Shown piece by piece: positions 11,401 to 23,416 of a stretch of 64,000 bases of DNA (within the stretch, counting starts at the first letter, position 1; every line of letters starts with the position of its first letter). The notes under the pieces were generated by a model. It was not told the origin of the DNA. It saw only the letters and a program-made list of their open reading frames with translations, and made no database searches. This DNA is from Orychophragmus violaceus. Taxonomy: Eukaryota; Streptophyta; Magnoliopsida; Brassicales; Brassicaceae. The position numbers and the translations under genes were made by a program. The stretch covers positions 24,679,034 through 24,743,033 of the forward strand of contig CM058231.1 of NCBI GenBank assembly GCA_030180135.1, read 5' to 3'.

Positions 11401-12381
11401 GTCGATGACATACTGCTTCTCGGAAACGACATTCCAATGCTGAAGTCGGTAAAGGACTGGCTTGGAAGTTGTTTTTCCATGAAAGACATGGGTGAAGCCG
11501 CATACGTTCTTGGAATAAGGATCTACCGGGATAGATCTAAAAGGCTGATAGGCTTGTGTCAAGATTCATACATTGACAAAGTCCTACAAAGATTCAGCAT
11601 GAAAGATTCGAAGAAGGGCTTCACGCCAATGGTACATGGCACAACGCTAAGCAAGAAGCAGAGCCCTACGACGGCTGCTGAGCTTGAGCGCATGAAGAAT
11701 ATTCCTTATGCATCTGCAATAGGATCTATCATGTATGCCATGATCTATACTCGTCCTGATGTTGCTTATGCATTGAGCATGACGAGTAGATACTAGTCAA
11801 ATCCAGGTGAAAACCATTGGATTGCCGTCAAGAATATCCTGAAGTATCTAAGACATACTAAGGATAAGTTCTTGGTGTAAGGTGGAAGTGATGTGCTTAA
11901 AGTCAGTGGATTCACGGACGCAAGTTTCCAGACAGACCAAGATGATTTCCGGTCACAGTCTGGTTATATCTTTTGTCTGAATGGCGGTGCAATCAGTTGG
12001 AGAAGCTCCAAGCAAGACACCGTTGCTGATTCCACTACTGAAGCTGAATATATCGCCGCTTCAGAAGCTGCGAAGGAAGTTGTTTGGATACGAAAGTTCA
12101 TTATTGAACTAGGTGTGATACCAAATGCGGCTGAGCCTCTGGCACTGTTTTGTGATAACAATGGTGCTATTGCTCAGGCAAAGGAACCAAGATCACACCA
12201 GAAATCCAAGCATGTTCTAAGAAGATTTCACTTGATACGTGACATCATTAATAGAAAGGAAGTCAAGATCAGCCGAGTTCAGACAGATGATAACGTCGCT
12301 GATCCATTGACAAAGCCACTCCCAAGACCTAAGCTCGAGTTCCTAACTGAAGCTGTAGGCATTAGAGACATTGAAATGTAA
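8404..12381 (+). pseudogene. Copia 2 gag-pol polyprotein with three in-frame stops
   Basis: One 1326-codon frame runs from ATG at 8404 to TAA at 12379-12381. In order it has a copia gag domain, a zinc knuckle (CRFCKEPGHWRREC), protease (VMDTGCGAH), a GAG-pre-integrase box (HCRLGHISEKR), an integrase core (HTDVCGPM, DDFSRYGYVY, RSDRGGEY), reverse transcriptase (YVDDILLLGND) and RNase H (TEAEYIA, CDNNGAIAQ). Stops occur at 10954-10956 (TAG where Copia 1 has TGG), 11794-11796 (TAG where Copia 1 has CAG) and 11878-11880 (TAA where Copia 1 has TAT). There is no frameshift. The copy is recent but disabled for pol. The first stop leaves gag, protease and integrase open. Confidence 0.95.
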
Positions 12382-13230
12382 TCTAAATTTGAGTGGGAGT
12401 TTGAGGGCTTTATTTAGTTATTTGATATGTTCTTGAAAAAACATTTTATGTTTAATGAAATTATTATTTCAAGATTATATTAACTGTGATGAAATAATCG
12501 TTCCAAAGTGATATGAACCATTTTATAGGTCATCGAAGTAAGTGACTTGATCTTGAGTTATCAAAGTCATTTAGCTTGATCATGAGACCCTATATTTGAT
12601 AGATGGCTTATATCATCATGTCCCTAGTCGAAGGTTGTTGAAATTGGAACACCAACAACCGTGTGAGACTGGATTGGTATGTGACTTATGACAAAGTCTC
12701 AGTGTGTCATAGATGCACCGCATCAAAGTCAGTACATAGGTGTATGTAGGGTACATACGACCGGACAAGACCCGATTATAAGAACTCTTCAGGATATTTA
12801 TATCTGTGTCATAAGAGATTCTTACTACGACTATAGAGTATAGTCCTTAGACCTGAGTTCGCATGCATGTGACTGCACATGAACTAATGCGCTTTGATCA
12901 TTGTCTAATGCTGTCGTTAAGCGATAGTTATAAGGACCTTGTTTGGGTGTATTATGAAATGAGTAGTTTACAGTGATGGAACAAGACGGGATTTGTCCCT
13001 CCAATATAAATGGAGTGAATATCTCTAGGCCAATCGGAGATTTGAATACTGGAAAATGCATGGCCATGCTCAAACGGACTTTCCCGAGTCGTTTGGATTG
13101 TCAGTATCAAATCAGAGTCCGATGAACAAGATTAGGCTTTATAAGGATGACACTAATCTTGCCTTATGACTAATCGAGATATTGAGACAAAAGGATTATG
13201 AATACAGAGATTCCAGTACAAGTGGGAGAT
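12382..13230 (+). other. Copia 2 3' noncoding region and polypurine tract
   Basis: It is homologous to the matching regions of Copia 1 and Copia 3, including the GGTTGTTG...CAACAACC inverted repeat near 12645. The purine tract AAGTGGGAGAT ends at 13230, right against the LTR. Confidence 0.8.
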
Positions 13231-13866
13231 TGTTGGAATTGTGTCCAGTAATCTCGGTACTGTCTCTAGAAAGTAAGAGTATGTCAATGATCAGACATAA
13301 GTCATATAATACTGGGGGTCATGATGGCTTGCTAGAGTCCGCTCATGATCTATAAGTCTTGGACTTATTGCCTTTATTATATGATCCCATATGGGTCACA
13401 CGCCTAAGCTAACGGGAAAATACGAAGGAACGGTTTAGCAGAAGTACGGTAAAAGTGCTAGGCATTTACTGTACTTAGAGAGACTAAAGGGCCTGATTAA
13501 ATCCAAGGGATTTAATCAGAACTGAGAATTGGGCCCAAAAGCCCATGAGAACTAGAAGGGATTTTAATGACTAAAATCAGACCTAGCTCTCTAATTTTTC
13601 TGAGCACTCTGCGCCTCCCTCCTCTCTCTCTGCGCCTCCTCTCTCAGCTGGTCTAGCAGCCAAATTTCCCGGTGTGCGTGTGTGAGCCTTTGGAGGATCC
13701 ATCTCTTGGTGGTTCTGCTGATCTCTGACCCTTACCTCCCATTCCGCTGCAAAACAAGGTAACAGGTGAGATCTATTATGTTTCTATTCAAGAGAACCTA
13801 GATCTGCATGTTTAGTAGGATGAATCAATCTGAGAATTGAATCAGGAGACACTAAACGATCCAACA
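13231..13866 (+). repeat. Copia 2 3' LTR
   Basis: It matches the 5' LTR with three substitutions. It ends CAACA at 13866 and is followed by the TCAGT duplication. Confidence 0.97.
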
Positions 13867-13871
13867 TCAGT

Positions 13872-16800
13872 GGCATTTGGGAATACACCGAGTTCAATCA
13901 AGAAGTTCCTTATCCAAACTCCTTCCTTCGCAGCTTCTGAAGCAGTGATGTATTCAGCTTCAGTTGTGGAATCTGCCACGGTGCTCTGCTTGGAGCTCTT
14001 CCAACTTACTGCACCGCCATTCAGACAGAAGATGTAACCAGACTGTGAACGGAAATCATCTTTATCTGTCTGAAAACTTGCATCTTTGAATCCACTGATT
14101 TCAAGCACTTCACTTCCTCCGTAAACCAAGAACTTATCCTTAGTATTCCTCAAATACTTCAGGATATTCTTTACAGCAATCCAGTGATTCTCACCTGGAT
14201 TAGACTGGTACCTACTCGTCATGCTTAGTGCATAAGCAACATCAGGACGAGTACAGATCATGGCATACATGATAGATCCTATAGCCGAAGCATAAGGAAT
14301 CCTACTCATGCGCTTAAGCTCATCAGGTGTTTTTGGACACTGATCTTTGCTTAGTGTAGCACCATGTATCATTGGCGTGAATCCTTTCTTGGATTTATCC
14401 ATTCCGAATCGATGCAGGATTTTGTCTATATAAGCATCTTGACAAAGTCCAATCAGCCTTTTAGATCTATCTCTAAAGATTCGGATTCCAAGAACATACG
14501 CGGCTTCACCCATGTCCTTCATGGAAAAACAACTTCCCAGCCAGTCTTTAACAGACTTCAGCATTGGAATATCATTTCCAAGAAGCAATATGTCATCGAC
14601 ATATAGGATAAGAAACGCCACTTTGCTCCCACTAGTTTTCTTATACACACATTGTTCCTCTTGGTTTCTGATGAAGTCAAAGTTCTTTATTGCTTCATCA
14701 AAACGAAGATTCCAACTCCTCGATGCTTGCTTCAATCCATAAATGGATTTATGAAGTTTACATACTTTCCCAGCATTCTTAGGATCAATGTAACCGTCAG
14801 GTTGTGTCATATACACATCCTCCTCCAAGTTTCCATTCAGGAAGGCGGTTTTCACATCCATCTGCCAAATCTCATAATCATAATAAGCGGCAGTTGCTAG
14901 GAGAATCCGAATTGATTTCATCATGGCCACTGGTGAATAGGTTTCATCATAGTCTATACCATGAATTTGCTTGAAACCTTTTGCCACCAACCTGGCCTTG
15001 TAAATCTGGACATTTCCATCCATGTCAATCTTCTTCTTGAAGATCCATTTACACTCGATGGCTTTTGCACCAGCGGGTAAATCAACCAGTGAAAACACTC
15101 GGTTGACAGACATGGAGTCCATCTCGGTTTCAGTGGCTTCACGCCACTTTAAGGAGTCAGGGCCCATCATGGCTTCTGCAAAGTTCGAGGGTTCATCACC
15201 GTCAATGATCAAAAGATCATGCCAATTAGTCACGAGGAATCCCTGATATCTATCGGGTTCGTGACGGATCCTTCCGGATCTTCGAACTTCAGGTACTGCA
15301 GGTTCAGGTTCTATTACAGCTTCATGTAATTCATCCTGCTGTTCTTCCTCATTAGGTTGAACAGGTTCCTGTCCTTCTTGAATTTCATCAAGTTGTACCT
15401 TACTCCCACTATCTTTTCTAGAGAGAAACTCCCTTTCAAGAAAAGTACAATCCCGAGCAACAAAGATTTTGTTCTCGGATCGCAGATAGAAGTAATAAGC
15501 CTTGGTATCCCTAGGATAACCAATGAAGTAGCATTTGTCAGATTTTGGTGTAAGCTTGTCTGAGATTAATCTTTTGACATAGGCTTCACAACCCCAAATT
15601 CTGAGAAAAGACATTGCTGGAGCTTTTCCAGTCCATATCTCATATGGTGTCTTTGCTACTGCCTTTGATGGCACTCTGTTCAGTGTGAACGTTGCGGTCA
15701 GCAAAGCATATCCCCAAAGGGATATAGGAAGGTCTGTGTGACTCATCATGGATCGGACCATATCTAACAATGTCCGATTCCTTCTCTCAGACACACCATT
15801 CCACTGAGGTGTTCCAGGAGGTGTGAGTTGGGAGATGATCCCACACTCACTCAGATGATCACGAAATTCCTGGCTCAAGTATTCTCCTCCTCGGTCCGAC
15901 CGAAGAGCCTTAATACTTTTACCAAGCTGGTTCTGTACTTCATTCTGGAATTCTTTGAACTTTTCAAAGGTTTCCGACTTATGTTTCATCAAGTAGACAT
16001 ATCCATATCTACTGAAATCATCAGTGAATGTAATGAAGTACTGAAAGTTTCCTCTAGCACTTGTGGACATTGGGCCACACACGTCAGTATGTATCAGGCC
16101 CAATAGTTCACTGGCCCTTTCTGTGGGTTTATTGAAAGGGGCCCGTGTCATTTTGCCCATTAGGCAAGATTCGCATTGCTCACAAGACTCAAAGTCAAAT
16201 GAGCCCAAGAGTCCATTTGAATGGAGCCTCTTGACGCGTTTCTCACTAATGTGCCCCAAACGACAATGCCAGAGAAACATTTCATTTTCTTCGTTAGATT
16301 TGAACCGTTTCGTATTAATGTTATATACTGGAGCAGATTGATCCAGCATGTACAGCCCATTTATAAGAGGGGCACAGCCATAGAACATATCATTGAGATT
16401 AAAGGAACACAATTTATTCTTAATAGAAAAATCAAATCCTTGCAAATCCAACAATGAAACTGAAATGATATTTCTGCTTATAGCAGGTACAAAATAACAA
16501 TTCTCAAGTTCTAAAATCAATCCAGACGGTAAAGACAACAAGTAAGTGCCAACGGCCAGTGCTGGAACCTTCGCTCCATTGCCAACCCGCAACTCTACTT
16601 GCCCTTGCTTCAACCTTCTACTGTTGCTGAGCGCCTGCATATTAGTACAAATATGAGCCCCACATCCAGTATCTAATACCCAAGTGGTATTATCAGAAGT
16701 AGTAGTATTTACTTCAATAACAAAAATACCTGAAGATTTAGTCTCCAAGGACTTCTTCTTCTTCAGACTTTCCTGGTATTTCTTACAGTCCCTGCGGTAA

Positions 16801-17579
16801 TGCCCTGCCTCTTTACAAAAGTGACAGATGTCAGAAGGCCCAGCTTTGGACACGGGCTTGGGCTTGGCGTTTTCATTGCTGACTACCTTGCCCTTTCCCT
16901 TGTCTGCAGCGGATTTCTTAAAACCCTTGCCCTTCTGCACCATGAGTACAGACGACTCCTTGGCTTTCTTCAGATTAGGTTCTGCAGTCTTGAGCATACC
17001 ATGTAGCTCAGGCAAAGTCTTTATCAACCCATGCATATTATAGTTCAAAATGAACTGGTCATATGCAGGAGTAAGAGACTGCAGAACGATATCACAAGCA
17101 AGCTCTTGGCTTATAGGACAGTCGAGCCTAGTCAAATGATCGAGATAACCCATCATTTTCAGAACATGTGGACTCACTGCTGCATCCTTAGCCATTTTAC
17201 AGTCCAAGAGATTCTTAACAGTTTGGAATCTCTCTGTACGAGCCTGCTCCTGAAACAACGCTTTCAGATTTGCCATCAGCTCCATGGGACAAGTCAGGCC
17301 TTCCCACTGCATCTGCAGTTCGGGAGCCATTGTCGCCAACATCAGGCAAATCACGTCATTAGCATCTGAAGAATGCGTATCCCAAGCATTTTTCACAGCT
17401 TGTGCGGCATTATTCGCAGGTCTAGGTTGGAGAACTCTTTCAAGGACATAAGCCTTCTTCTCCTGCCTGAGCACAAGTCTCAGGTTCCTGGACCAGTTCA
17501 AGAAGTTTGATCCGTTCAGTTTGTCCTTCTCAAGGGCAGACCGGATCGAGAAAGTGTTTTGTGTTGTTGTGCTTGACAT
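13872..17579 (-). pseudogene. Copia 1 gag-pol, first 1236 codons (otherwise intact)
   Basis: The frame opens at ATG 17577-17579 and stays open to the Copia 2 insertion. Residues 1 to ~245 are copia gag; the zinc knuckle uses C252, C255, H260 and C265; the protease DTG is at about 303-305. GAG-pre-integrase (HCRLGHISEKR), integrase core, reverse transcriptase (YVDDILLLGND) and most of RNase H (TEAEYITASEAAKE) follow. No stop or frameshift was seen. The remaining 83 codons are at 5809-6060. The length of about 1319 residues is normal for plant copia polyproteins. This is the best-preserved coding element in the window. Confidence 0.95.
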
Positions 17580-19191
17580 AGCTGAAAATATGAGACAATA
17601 GAGTTTTAGTTATTTAGTTCATAAAAGAGTAATCTTAAAAACTTATAAGAAAACTCGCATTGCATTCAAAATTTCTTTGTTTAACCTCATAAGAATGCAA
17701 TGATTCTGAGACCCATGTTCAGCTAAATCCAAAGTGGGCCACTGGCCGTCACCCGGAATTAGCTTTACTTGGTAAGCATACACACAGCTAGTTATATCTC
17801 ATATAACTCTCGGTTGTGAATTGGACCCGAGGCCCAAATTCACCAGATGTCTCAAGACCCGGGACTCCCGATGGCCCAGTCAAGGAAACCAATCTCTTAC
17901 AGCCAAATAATCACTAAAATCTGGGACTCCCAATGAAATTAGTGACTACATACTACTTTACTTATGCGAAAACAGATACCTCACACTGTAAGCCATATCT
18001 GTAATCGAATAAGCGTTAAGTAGCTGACAAGATTGGAAAGACATCCAAGCTTGATATTGTTTTTGAGGATTTTAAGTTTTATTTCCAAAAATAGAAGATT
18101 ACTATTTTGGGAAACTTACTTATTTTAGAAACTTTCTAAATTTAGTAACATACTAAAAATAGAAATTTCTAATTTAATATTTTATAAATATTTTGGGATG
18201 GGTCACAAATTATAGGCCCAATTCTTGGCCCAAGACCATAGAATTCCAGTTGGCCCAATAATTTGACATAACCGATTCGGTTTATTAATTCTGGTCCAAG
18301 ACCAAATTAACTATCAAAACCATCGGTTATTTACTAAACCAGACCAGCTCTAAATTATTTGGTCCAACCAAATCAAACTTAGACCAGCCTTCGGTTTAGG
18401 TTAAAATTCAATTTTTGAATTTCAATCCGGTTTAACCAGAAAATAAATAATACCATGTATTAAATAATTTCCAGCAAACCGCGATTCGGGTTAACCGCTT
18501 GAACCACCAATTAAATTGGATCGGTTCAGTTAAATCCAAAACCGGGAAGAAACACCTAGTGTTTTAGCCAATTTGATTTAACTTGCGGTTTAAGGCTTTA
18601 AACACACGATTAACCGCCATTTAAATGGACCGGTTAAATCGGTGTGGTTTTGGGCAACGAACCGCGAAGCTCGGTTTAACCGATTGACTATTCGCGGGAC
18701 GTAAAATTTAACGGGCCAAACGATCGGATCCATGATCGGATCATGGACCCACGATCCAACTCGGCCCATCACGCAAGATCACTGGCCCATGATCCATTCG
18801 AGACCTAAGCGGCTGCCTTGTGGATCACGCTTGGCCAAGCGATCGATCCACTCGCCATCACGATCGAATATCGATCGATCATATGGCCATCGATCGCATG
18901 CCCTGTCCCGAATGTGCGATCATCAATTGATCGATCTAGGGCTGATCATACGGCTGATCACATTATCGATCCATGATCGATTAATACGCCGAGGATCATT
19001 ATCCCATCGTCACACGATCAGCGGCCCAATCAAGTGATCGACGATCACATGCATGTGATCATAACAAGATCATTATGCGATTAGGGTTTAATGATTTTAA
19101 TCAATTTAAATTCATTCAATTGATTCAAAAATCTTTAAACATTCATATGATCCAATTTTACAAGAAACCTAAAACCTGGCTCTGATACCAC
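17580..19191 (-). other. Copia 1 leader with primer-binding site
   Basis: The primer site TGGTATCAGAGCC (minus strand) is at 19178-19190, one base from the 5' LTR. A low-complexity GATC-rich tract lies at about 18710-19070 and AT-rich DNA follows. Two GGGAGTCCC copies (minus strand, 17861-17869 and 17923-17931) lie about 300 bp before gag. No coding sequence is supported. Confidence 0.85.
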
Positions 19192-19841
19192 TGTATGATT
19201 ATAGGTTTGTTCAAGGTTTAATTCCCAAATTACAACCTAACACATAATCTTAAACAGATCTAGGTTCTTGCAGAACGAATCATAAATCAAACATGTAACA
19301 TTACCTTTTGCAGCGGATTGATGGTAATGACAAGATCAGTTAGAGCAGATCAGAAACCGGCTCCTCCTTTGGTATCCACACTCTTACAAGCAACGTCAGG
19401 CTGCTAGACCAGATGGAAGATCAGAGAGAGAGAGTTCACGGACACCTGAAACAAATCGCAAAGATGGGTTTACAAACCCTAGGGTTGGCGATTTTTAGCT
19501 CTCTCATTAATGGGCCCAAGTCATTAGACTAATGGCTCATTAATCTTTTGGGCCCAAGACACAAATCAGACAAAAGCCTGTATTTTGTCTGGCCCAATTC
19601 TCTGATCTAATACAGTAAATGCCATTGCATCTTACCGTATTAATTCCATTTAACTTTCCCGTTAGCTATGGTGTGTGACCCTTTGGGATCATACAATACT
19701 GGTAATAAGTCCTAAACTTATAGATCATAAGCGGGCTCTAGCAAGTCATCATGATCACCCAGTATTTATGACTTATGTCTGATCTCGACATTTATCATAC
19801 TTTCTAGAGATAGTACAGTAGATTTCAGGACATTCCCAACA
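19192..19841 (-). repeat. Copia 1 5' LTR
   Basis: It is 650 bp and differs from the copy at 4326-4975 at two bases. It is bounded by the primer site on one side and the GATAA duplication on the other. Confidence 0.96.
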
Positions 19842-20131
19842 GATAAGATCGCTCATGACCTGAAGATTACAGGTTCGAATCATGTCCCCGCATAAAGAAC
19901 AAACAAACAATATAAAACACTAAGACCTTAATTGAGTTGGAAGAGTTGGATTTGGAGTTTATAAAAGCTGTTATTAGTTCAAATTGAAGATTCGGTGTTC
20001 AAAAGTCTTCCTTGGTTCCACCCCCCTGGAAACGTTATTGGGTACGCGTCCTACGAATATGGTTTCGATCTCAACAGCTTTTTCCAATAGTCAGATAAGA
20101 TCTTAGACACTGCTTCGCGGGATCGCCTAAA
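19842..20131. other. Probable NUMT, right part
   Basis: This continues the foreign segment that starts at 3447. It begins with the second GATAA copy of the Copia 1 duplication and ends where the Athila A reverse transcriptase resumes at about 20132. It contains a trnfM-like fragment at 19851-19892. The rest matches nothing I recognise and has no reading frame. Confidence 0.5.
19851..19892 (+). pseudogene. trnfM: 3' half of a mitochondrial-type trnfM(CAU)
   Basis: GCTCATGACCTGAAG supplies a CAU anticodon loop and stem, and AGGTTCGAATC supplies a T-arm. CCCCGC closes the acceptor side. It agrees with plant mitochondrial initiator tRNA-Met from the anticodon arm onward, as I recall that gene. 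The 5' half is missing: the bases on the other side of Copia 1 do not continue the tRNA. Confidence 0.5.
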
Positions 20132-20133
20132 GC

Positions 20134-21544
20134 TGTAACTCCGCCTTTCTTAGGCACTACATGGACTGGACTAACCCAATCACTGTCTGAAATTGGATAT
20201 AATCCCAGCATCTAGGAGTTTCATAATCTCCTTCTTAACCACATCCTTAAGATTAGGATTCAGCCTTCTCTGATGCTCAACTGATGTCTTAGACTCGTCC
20301 TCAAGATGTATCTGATGCATGCACAGCTCCGAAGAGATACCTGAAATGTCATCAAGAGAATAGCCAAGAGCTTTGCGATGCTTGCGCAGCTTGCTTAGCA
20401 GTAAAGTGAGCTCTGCGTTGTTCAAACTAGCATTAACAATCACTGGATAAGTTGAATTCGGTCCAAGAAATGCGTACCTTAGCCCGGATGGAAGTTGTTT
20501 CAGCTCAATTTTTGGAGCCTTTTCCTCTGCCCAGTCTCTGTCGACATGCAACGATCGATGCCCTGAAGGTGTCGATCGATGCAACGTCGCATCAGACACA
20601 TCCAATTGCATCACTTGCTCAGCAGAGTCCATTAGCCTTGCATAGCAGATTGCGGGCTCGTCTTGCAGGTTTTCCAGCTCCATTATAGAGCTCAGTAAGT
20701 CACTCTCCAGTGGATCCTCAGCATGTGACCTATGAAAGTATTCTACAGCCAAATCACTGAGTGTGTCCACATAGAAGGTATGTCCGTCGATGGTTGGTCT
20801 CTTTGCCAGTTTGTCCATATCAAAGCTCATCTTCAGATCACCCACATTCAGAATTATTTTACCTCTCTGGCAGTCAATCATCGCACCCGCAGTATCTAAG
20901 GAAGGCCTATCCAAAATCAGTGGATCCTTTGGTTCCTCTCCATACTGCAGAACTACAAAATCAATAGGAATCACACATTGGCCAATCATTATAGGCACAT
21001 CCTCCAATATTCCTTCAGGAATTCTGATTGTTCTGTCTGCTAAAACCAATGAGATCCTAGTGGGCAGGAAGTCAGTCATCCCAAGTCTCTTAGCAACAGA
21101 GAAGGGCATAAGGTTCACACTAGAACCAAGATCACATAGAGATCTTTCAAATCTTTCCCTGTAGATTGCACAATTCAACACAAAGCTCCCTGGATCTTTC
21201 AACTTCTCAGGAATTCTGCCCTGAATCACCGCACTACATACCTCTGTGATCATCATTGCACTCTCCTCATTAGACCATTTACCAGCAAGTAAGTCCTTAA
21301 GACATCTCTTCATCACAGGAGTATTCTCCATAGAGTCAATCAAAGGCACTTCGATCTTCACCTTTTTAATGATCTCCTTGCATTTGGCATACTGCTTATC
21401 GTTCTTGGCCTTCCTGGGGTTCTTAGGAAAAGGTACCTTAGGCTTGTAGACCCTTTCATTCTACTTTTTCAGCTTTTCTGCGTCTGAGCTCTTTGCAGTC
21501 GCCTTGCGTCGATCGTTGCTAGTGTTGCATCGATCGTTGCTGGG
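20134..21544 (-). pseudogene. Athila A aspartic protease and start of reverse transcriptase
   Basis: The frame includes a retropepsin-like segment (LCDLGSSVNLMPFSVAKRLG, DPLILDRPSLDTAGAMIDC) and the usual Athila linker to reverse transcriptase (LRKHRKALGYSLDDISGI, LLDAGII). A two-base deletion near 20190 shifts the frame within the YPISDS region. The true frame then continues (WVSPVHVVPKKGGVT) to the NUMT border near 20134. At least one in-frame stop separates it from gag. CGATCG motif pairs sit in its linkers at 20547-20587 and 21507-21545. Confidence 0.88.
20547..20587. repeat. CGATCG motif pair in the Athila A pol linker
   Basis: Two motifs of the GCAACGATCGATGC / GTCGATCGATGC type have cores 21 bp apart, in coding frame within the linker between protease and reverse transcriptase. 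Confidence 0.7.
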
Positions 21545-21639
21545 TTACTGTGTCACGACCTCTGCGTCGAGCTTCGGCTCATCATCTTTGTTTTCGCTTT
21601 GCATCGACCATTGCTGAGGTGCGTCGATCGATGCATTGC
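21507..21639. repeat. Two CGATCG motif pairs at the end of Athila A gag
   Basis: The first pair has cores 21 bp apart (21507-21545), next to the stop that ends the gag frame. The second pair (21600-21639) has cores about 20 bp apart and one degenerate member. Confidence 0.7.
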
Positions 21640-23332
21640 GAATTCCATGGATCTCATCTTCCATTTCTTCAATTTTCATGATCTCTTCAACACTCAACTG
21701 CTTTTTCTGGGCAGGAAACAGCTCCTTACCACTTCTTAATGTCACTGCATTGCACTGATACTTAGGATTAGCATCAGTCCGTCCTGGAAGAGATCCATCT
21801 GGCCTCTGAACATATCCAGCAGTCCTCGCAACCTTAGCATCAAGCTCCTTCATATGTGTGCTCAAGGATTCAAACTTCCCATTGAGATCCTCATACACAG
21901 CACCTAACTTCTTGTCGAAGTCTACAGCATTCTCAGTCTGACCTTTCAGCAGCTGCTCCATCATACTCTCCATATTGCTCTCATGAGCATTAGCAGCAGG
22001 AGGTGTTTGGTAAGAGGAAGATCCATAAGTCCTCTGATTACCTTGTTGAAAAGGTTTCTGGAAGCCAGCATTTTGTCCAAAGCCAGAAGAGTTTTGATTG
22101 CTTGTGAAAGCACTCTTCTGTCCACCATTGAAGAACATATTACCTTGTTGTCCTCCAAACCTGTTTCCTTGGAAACCAGATCCTCCAATGTAGTTCACAT
22201 TCTCTTCCTGACCATCTTCTTCAGCATTGATCACTTCTACATCTTGAGCAAAATGGACAGCTTTTTTTCCAGCTAGCAAATTACAGAGAGTGTCCAATTT
22301 GGTCCTAATATCAGCTATCTCCAAATTGTCTATCTTCCCACCATATTCCTTCCTTCTACTATCAGCACTCTTGCAGCTATTACTGCTTACTAAGTTGTCT
22401 ATCAATTGCTTAGCTTGCTCAGGAGTCCTAGTGTTGAAATTTCCATTGCTGGAATTATCCAATGCAGTCTGGTATGGGAGATCTATACCTCTAAAGAAAA
22501 TACCCAGCAATGTTACCTCAGTGAATCCATGATGCGGGCAGTCACGTTCGTACTTCTTAAATCTCATCCAGGCAGTCTTAATAGGCTCTATAGGACCTTG
22601 GGAGAAAGTGAGAATGTCCTGTCTCGACTGATCAGAGCGAGCATCATCATAGAAGTGTCTCAGAAACTTACTCTTAACAGCATCCCATGTAGTAAACTTC
22701 CCAGGTGGAAGTTGTTTCAGCCAGGCAGCAGCATCTCCAGCGAGAGAGTAGGGGAAAAGTTTGAGAAACAGATAGTCATAGTTCACTCCATCATACTTCA
22801 TCCCAGTGACTATGTCCTCAAACTCATCAATATGATCCATTGGCTGCTCATTAGGGAAACCATGGAAGGCATTCTGCCTCAGAATAGAGTAGTAGATGGT
22901 CTTGATCTCGAAGTCATTCCTCTCAAAACTAGGAGGCACAAGATCTGACCGGTTAGCATGAAACACATCCGGACGGTTATAGTCAGCTAAGGTCCTCTCA
23001 TTAGCAACAGGAGGATTAACCATCTACCTCTCACTTTGTCCTTGGCCTTGTCCTTTTCCTTGCTCTTGTTCTTGTTCAGGCTCAGGAATCACATTCCCTT
23101 CAGCATCAATCATATGCCCAGCAGCATTGTACGGATTGTTTTGTCGGTCCCTCAGGGTACCTTGACCATCGGGTATCAGAATCAGATGTTCTCGAACCAT
23201 TCTTGCTCGTTGAACTTTCCTGTTAGTCCTCTCTAGTCTAGCAAGCTCTTCAAGTTGGAGATTAACGAGATTAGTATTCGTATTACTTCTGGTATCACGC
23301 GTCTTCATAAACCGTCTGTAATCGCAGTGCAA
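21545..23332 (-). pseudogene. Athila A gag, with one internal stop
   Basis: It reads from ATG at 23332. The N-terminal part (NLQLEELARLER, GTLRDRQNNPYNAAG, MIDAEGNVIPE) is separated by TAG at 23024-23026 from the main capsid part in the same frame. The main part has a Retrotrans_gag-like domain (MDHIDEFEDIV, AAAWLKQLPPG, WDAVKSKFLRHFY), then a low-complexity Q/G/N-rich tail. A C-terminal coiled region (YEDLNGKFESLSTHMKELD) ends at TAA 21545-21547. It is 596 codons including the stops. Gag forms the particle shell in the family; this copy would make only fragments. Confidence 0.9.
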
Positions 23333-23416
23333 CGATCGATGCTAAGAGTGCAACGATCGACTCAACTCCAGTCGCTTAGTAACGATTGACACAAAAGAGG
23401 CAACGATCGATGTTAG
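23326..23416. repeat. Two CGATCG motif pairs at the Athila A gag start
   Basis: Both pairs have cores 21 bp apart. They cover the region just upstream of the gag ATG at 23332, and one pair overlaps its first codons. Confidence 0.7.

Larger units (their letters stand above)
6061..13866 (+). mobile_element. Copia 2: Ty1/copia retrotransposon nested in Copia 1 pol
   Basis: The 636 bp LTRs (6061-6696 and 13231-13866) differ at three positions. The element is flanked by the 5 bp duplication TCAGT (6056-6060 and 13867-13871). The order is LTR, primer site TGGTATCAGAGC, ~1.7 kb leader, gag-pol, ~850 bp 3' noncoding region, purine tract, LTR. Its LTR is related to that of Copia 1 but distinct (TGTTGGAATTGTGTCC). 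Gag-pol keeps one frame with three stop codons, so this copy could not make the full polyprotein. Confidence 0.97.
4326..19841 (-). mobile_element. Copia 1: full-length Ty1/copia retrotransposon, interrupted by Copia 2
   Basis: Two 650 bp LTRs (4326-4975 and 19192-19841) differ at only two positions that I can see. Both have TG...CA ends. The element is flanked by the 5 bp duplication GATAA (4321-4325 and 19842-19846). On the minus strand the primer site TGGTATCAGAGCC follows the 5' LTR and a purine tract precedes the 3' LTR. Gag-pol is one open frame apart from the Copia 2 insertion at TCAGT. Without Copia 2 (6061-13866) and one duplication copy it would be about 7.7 kb. The insertion is very recent. 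Confidence 0.96.
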
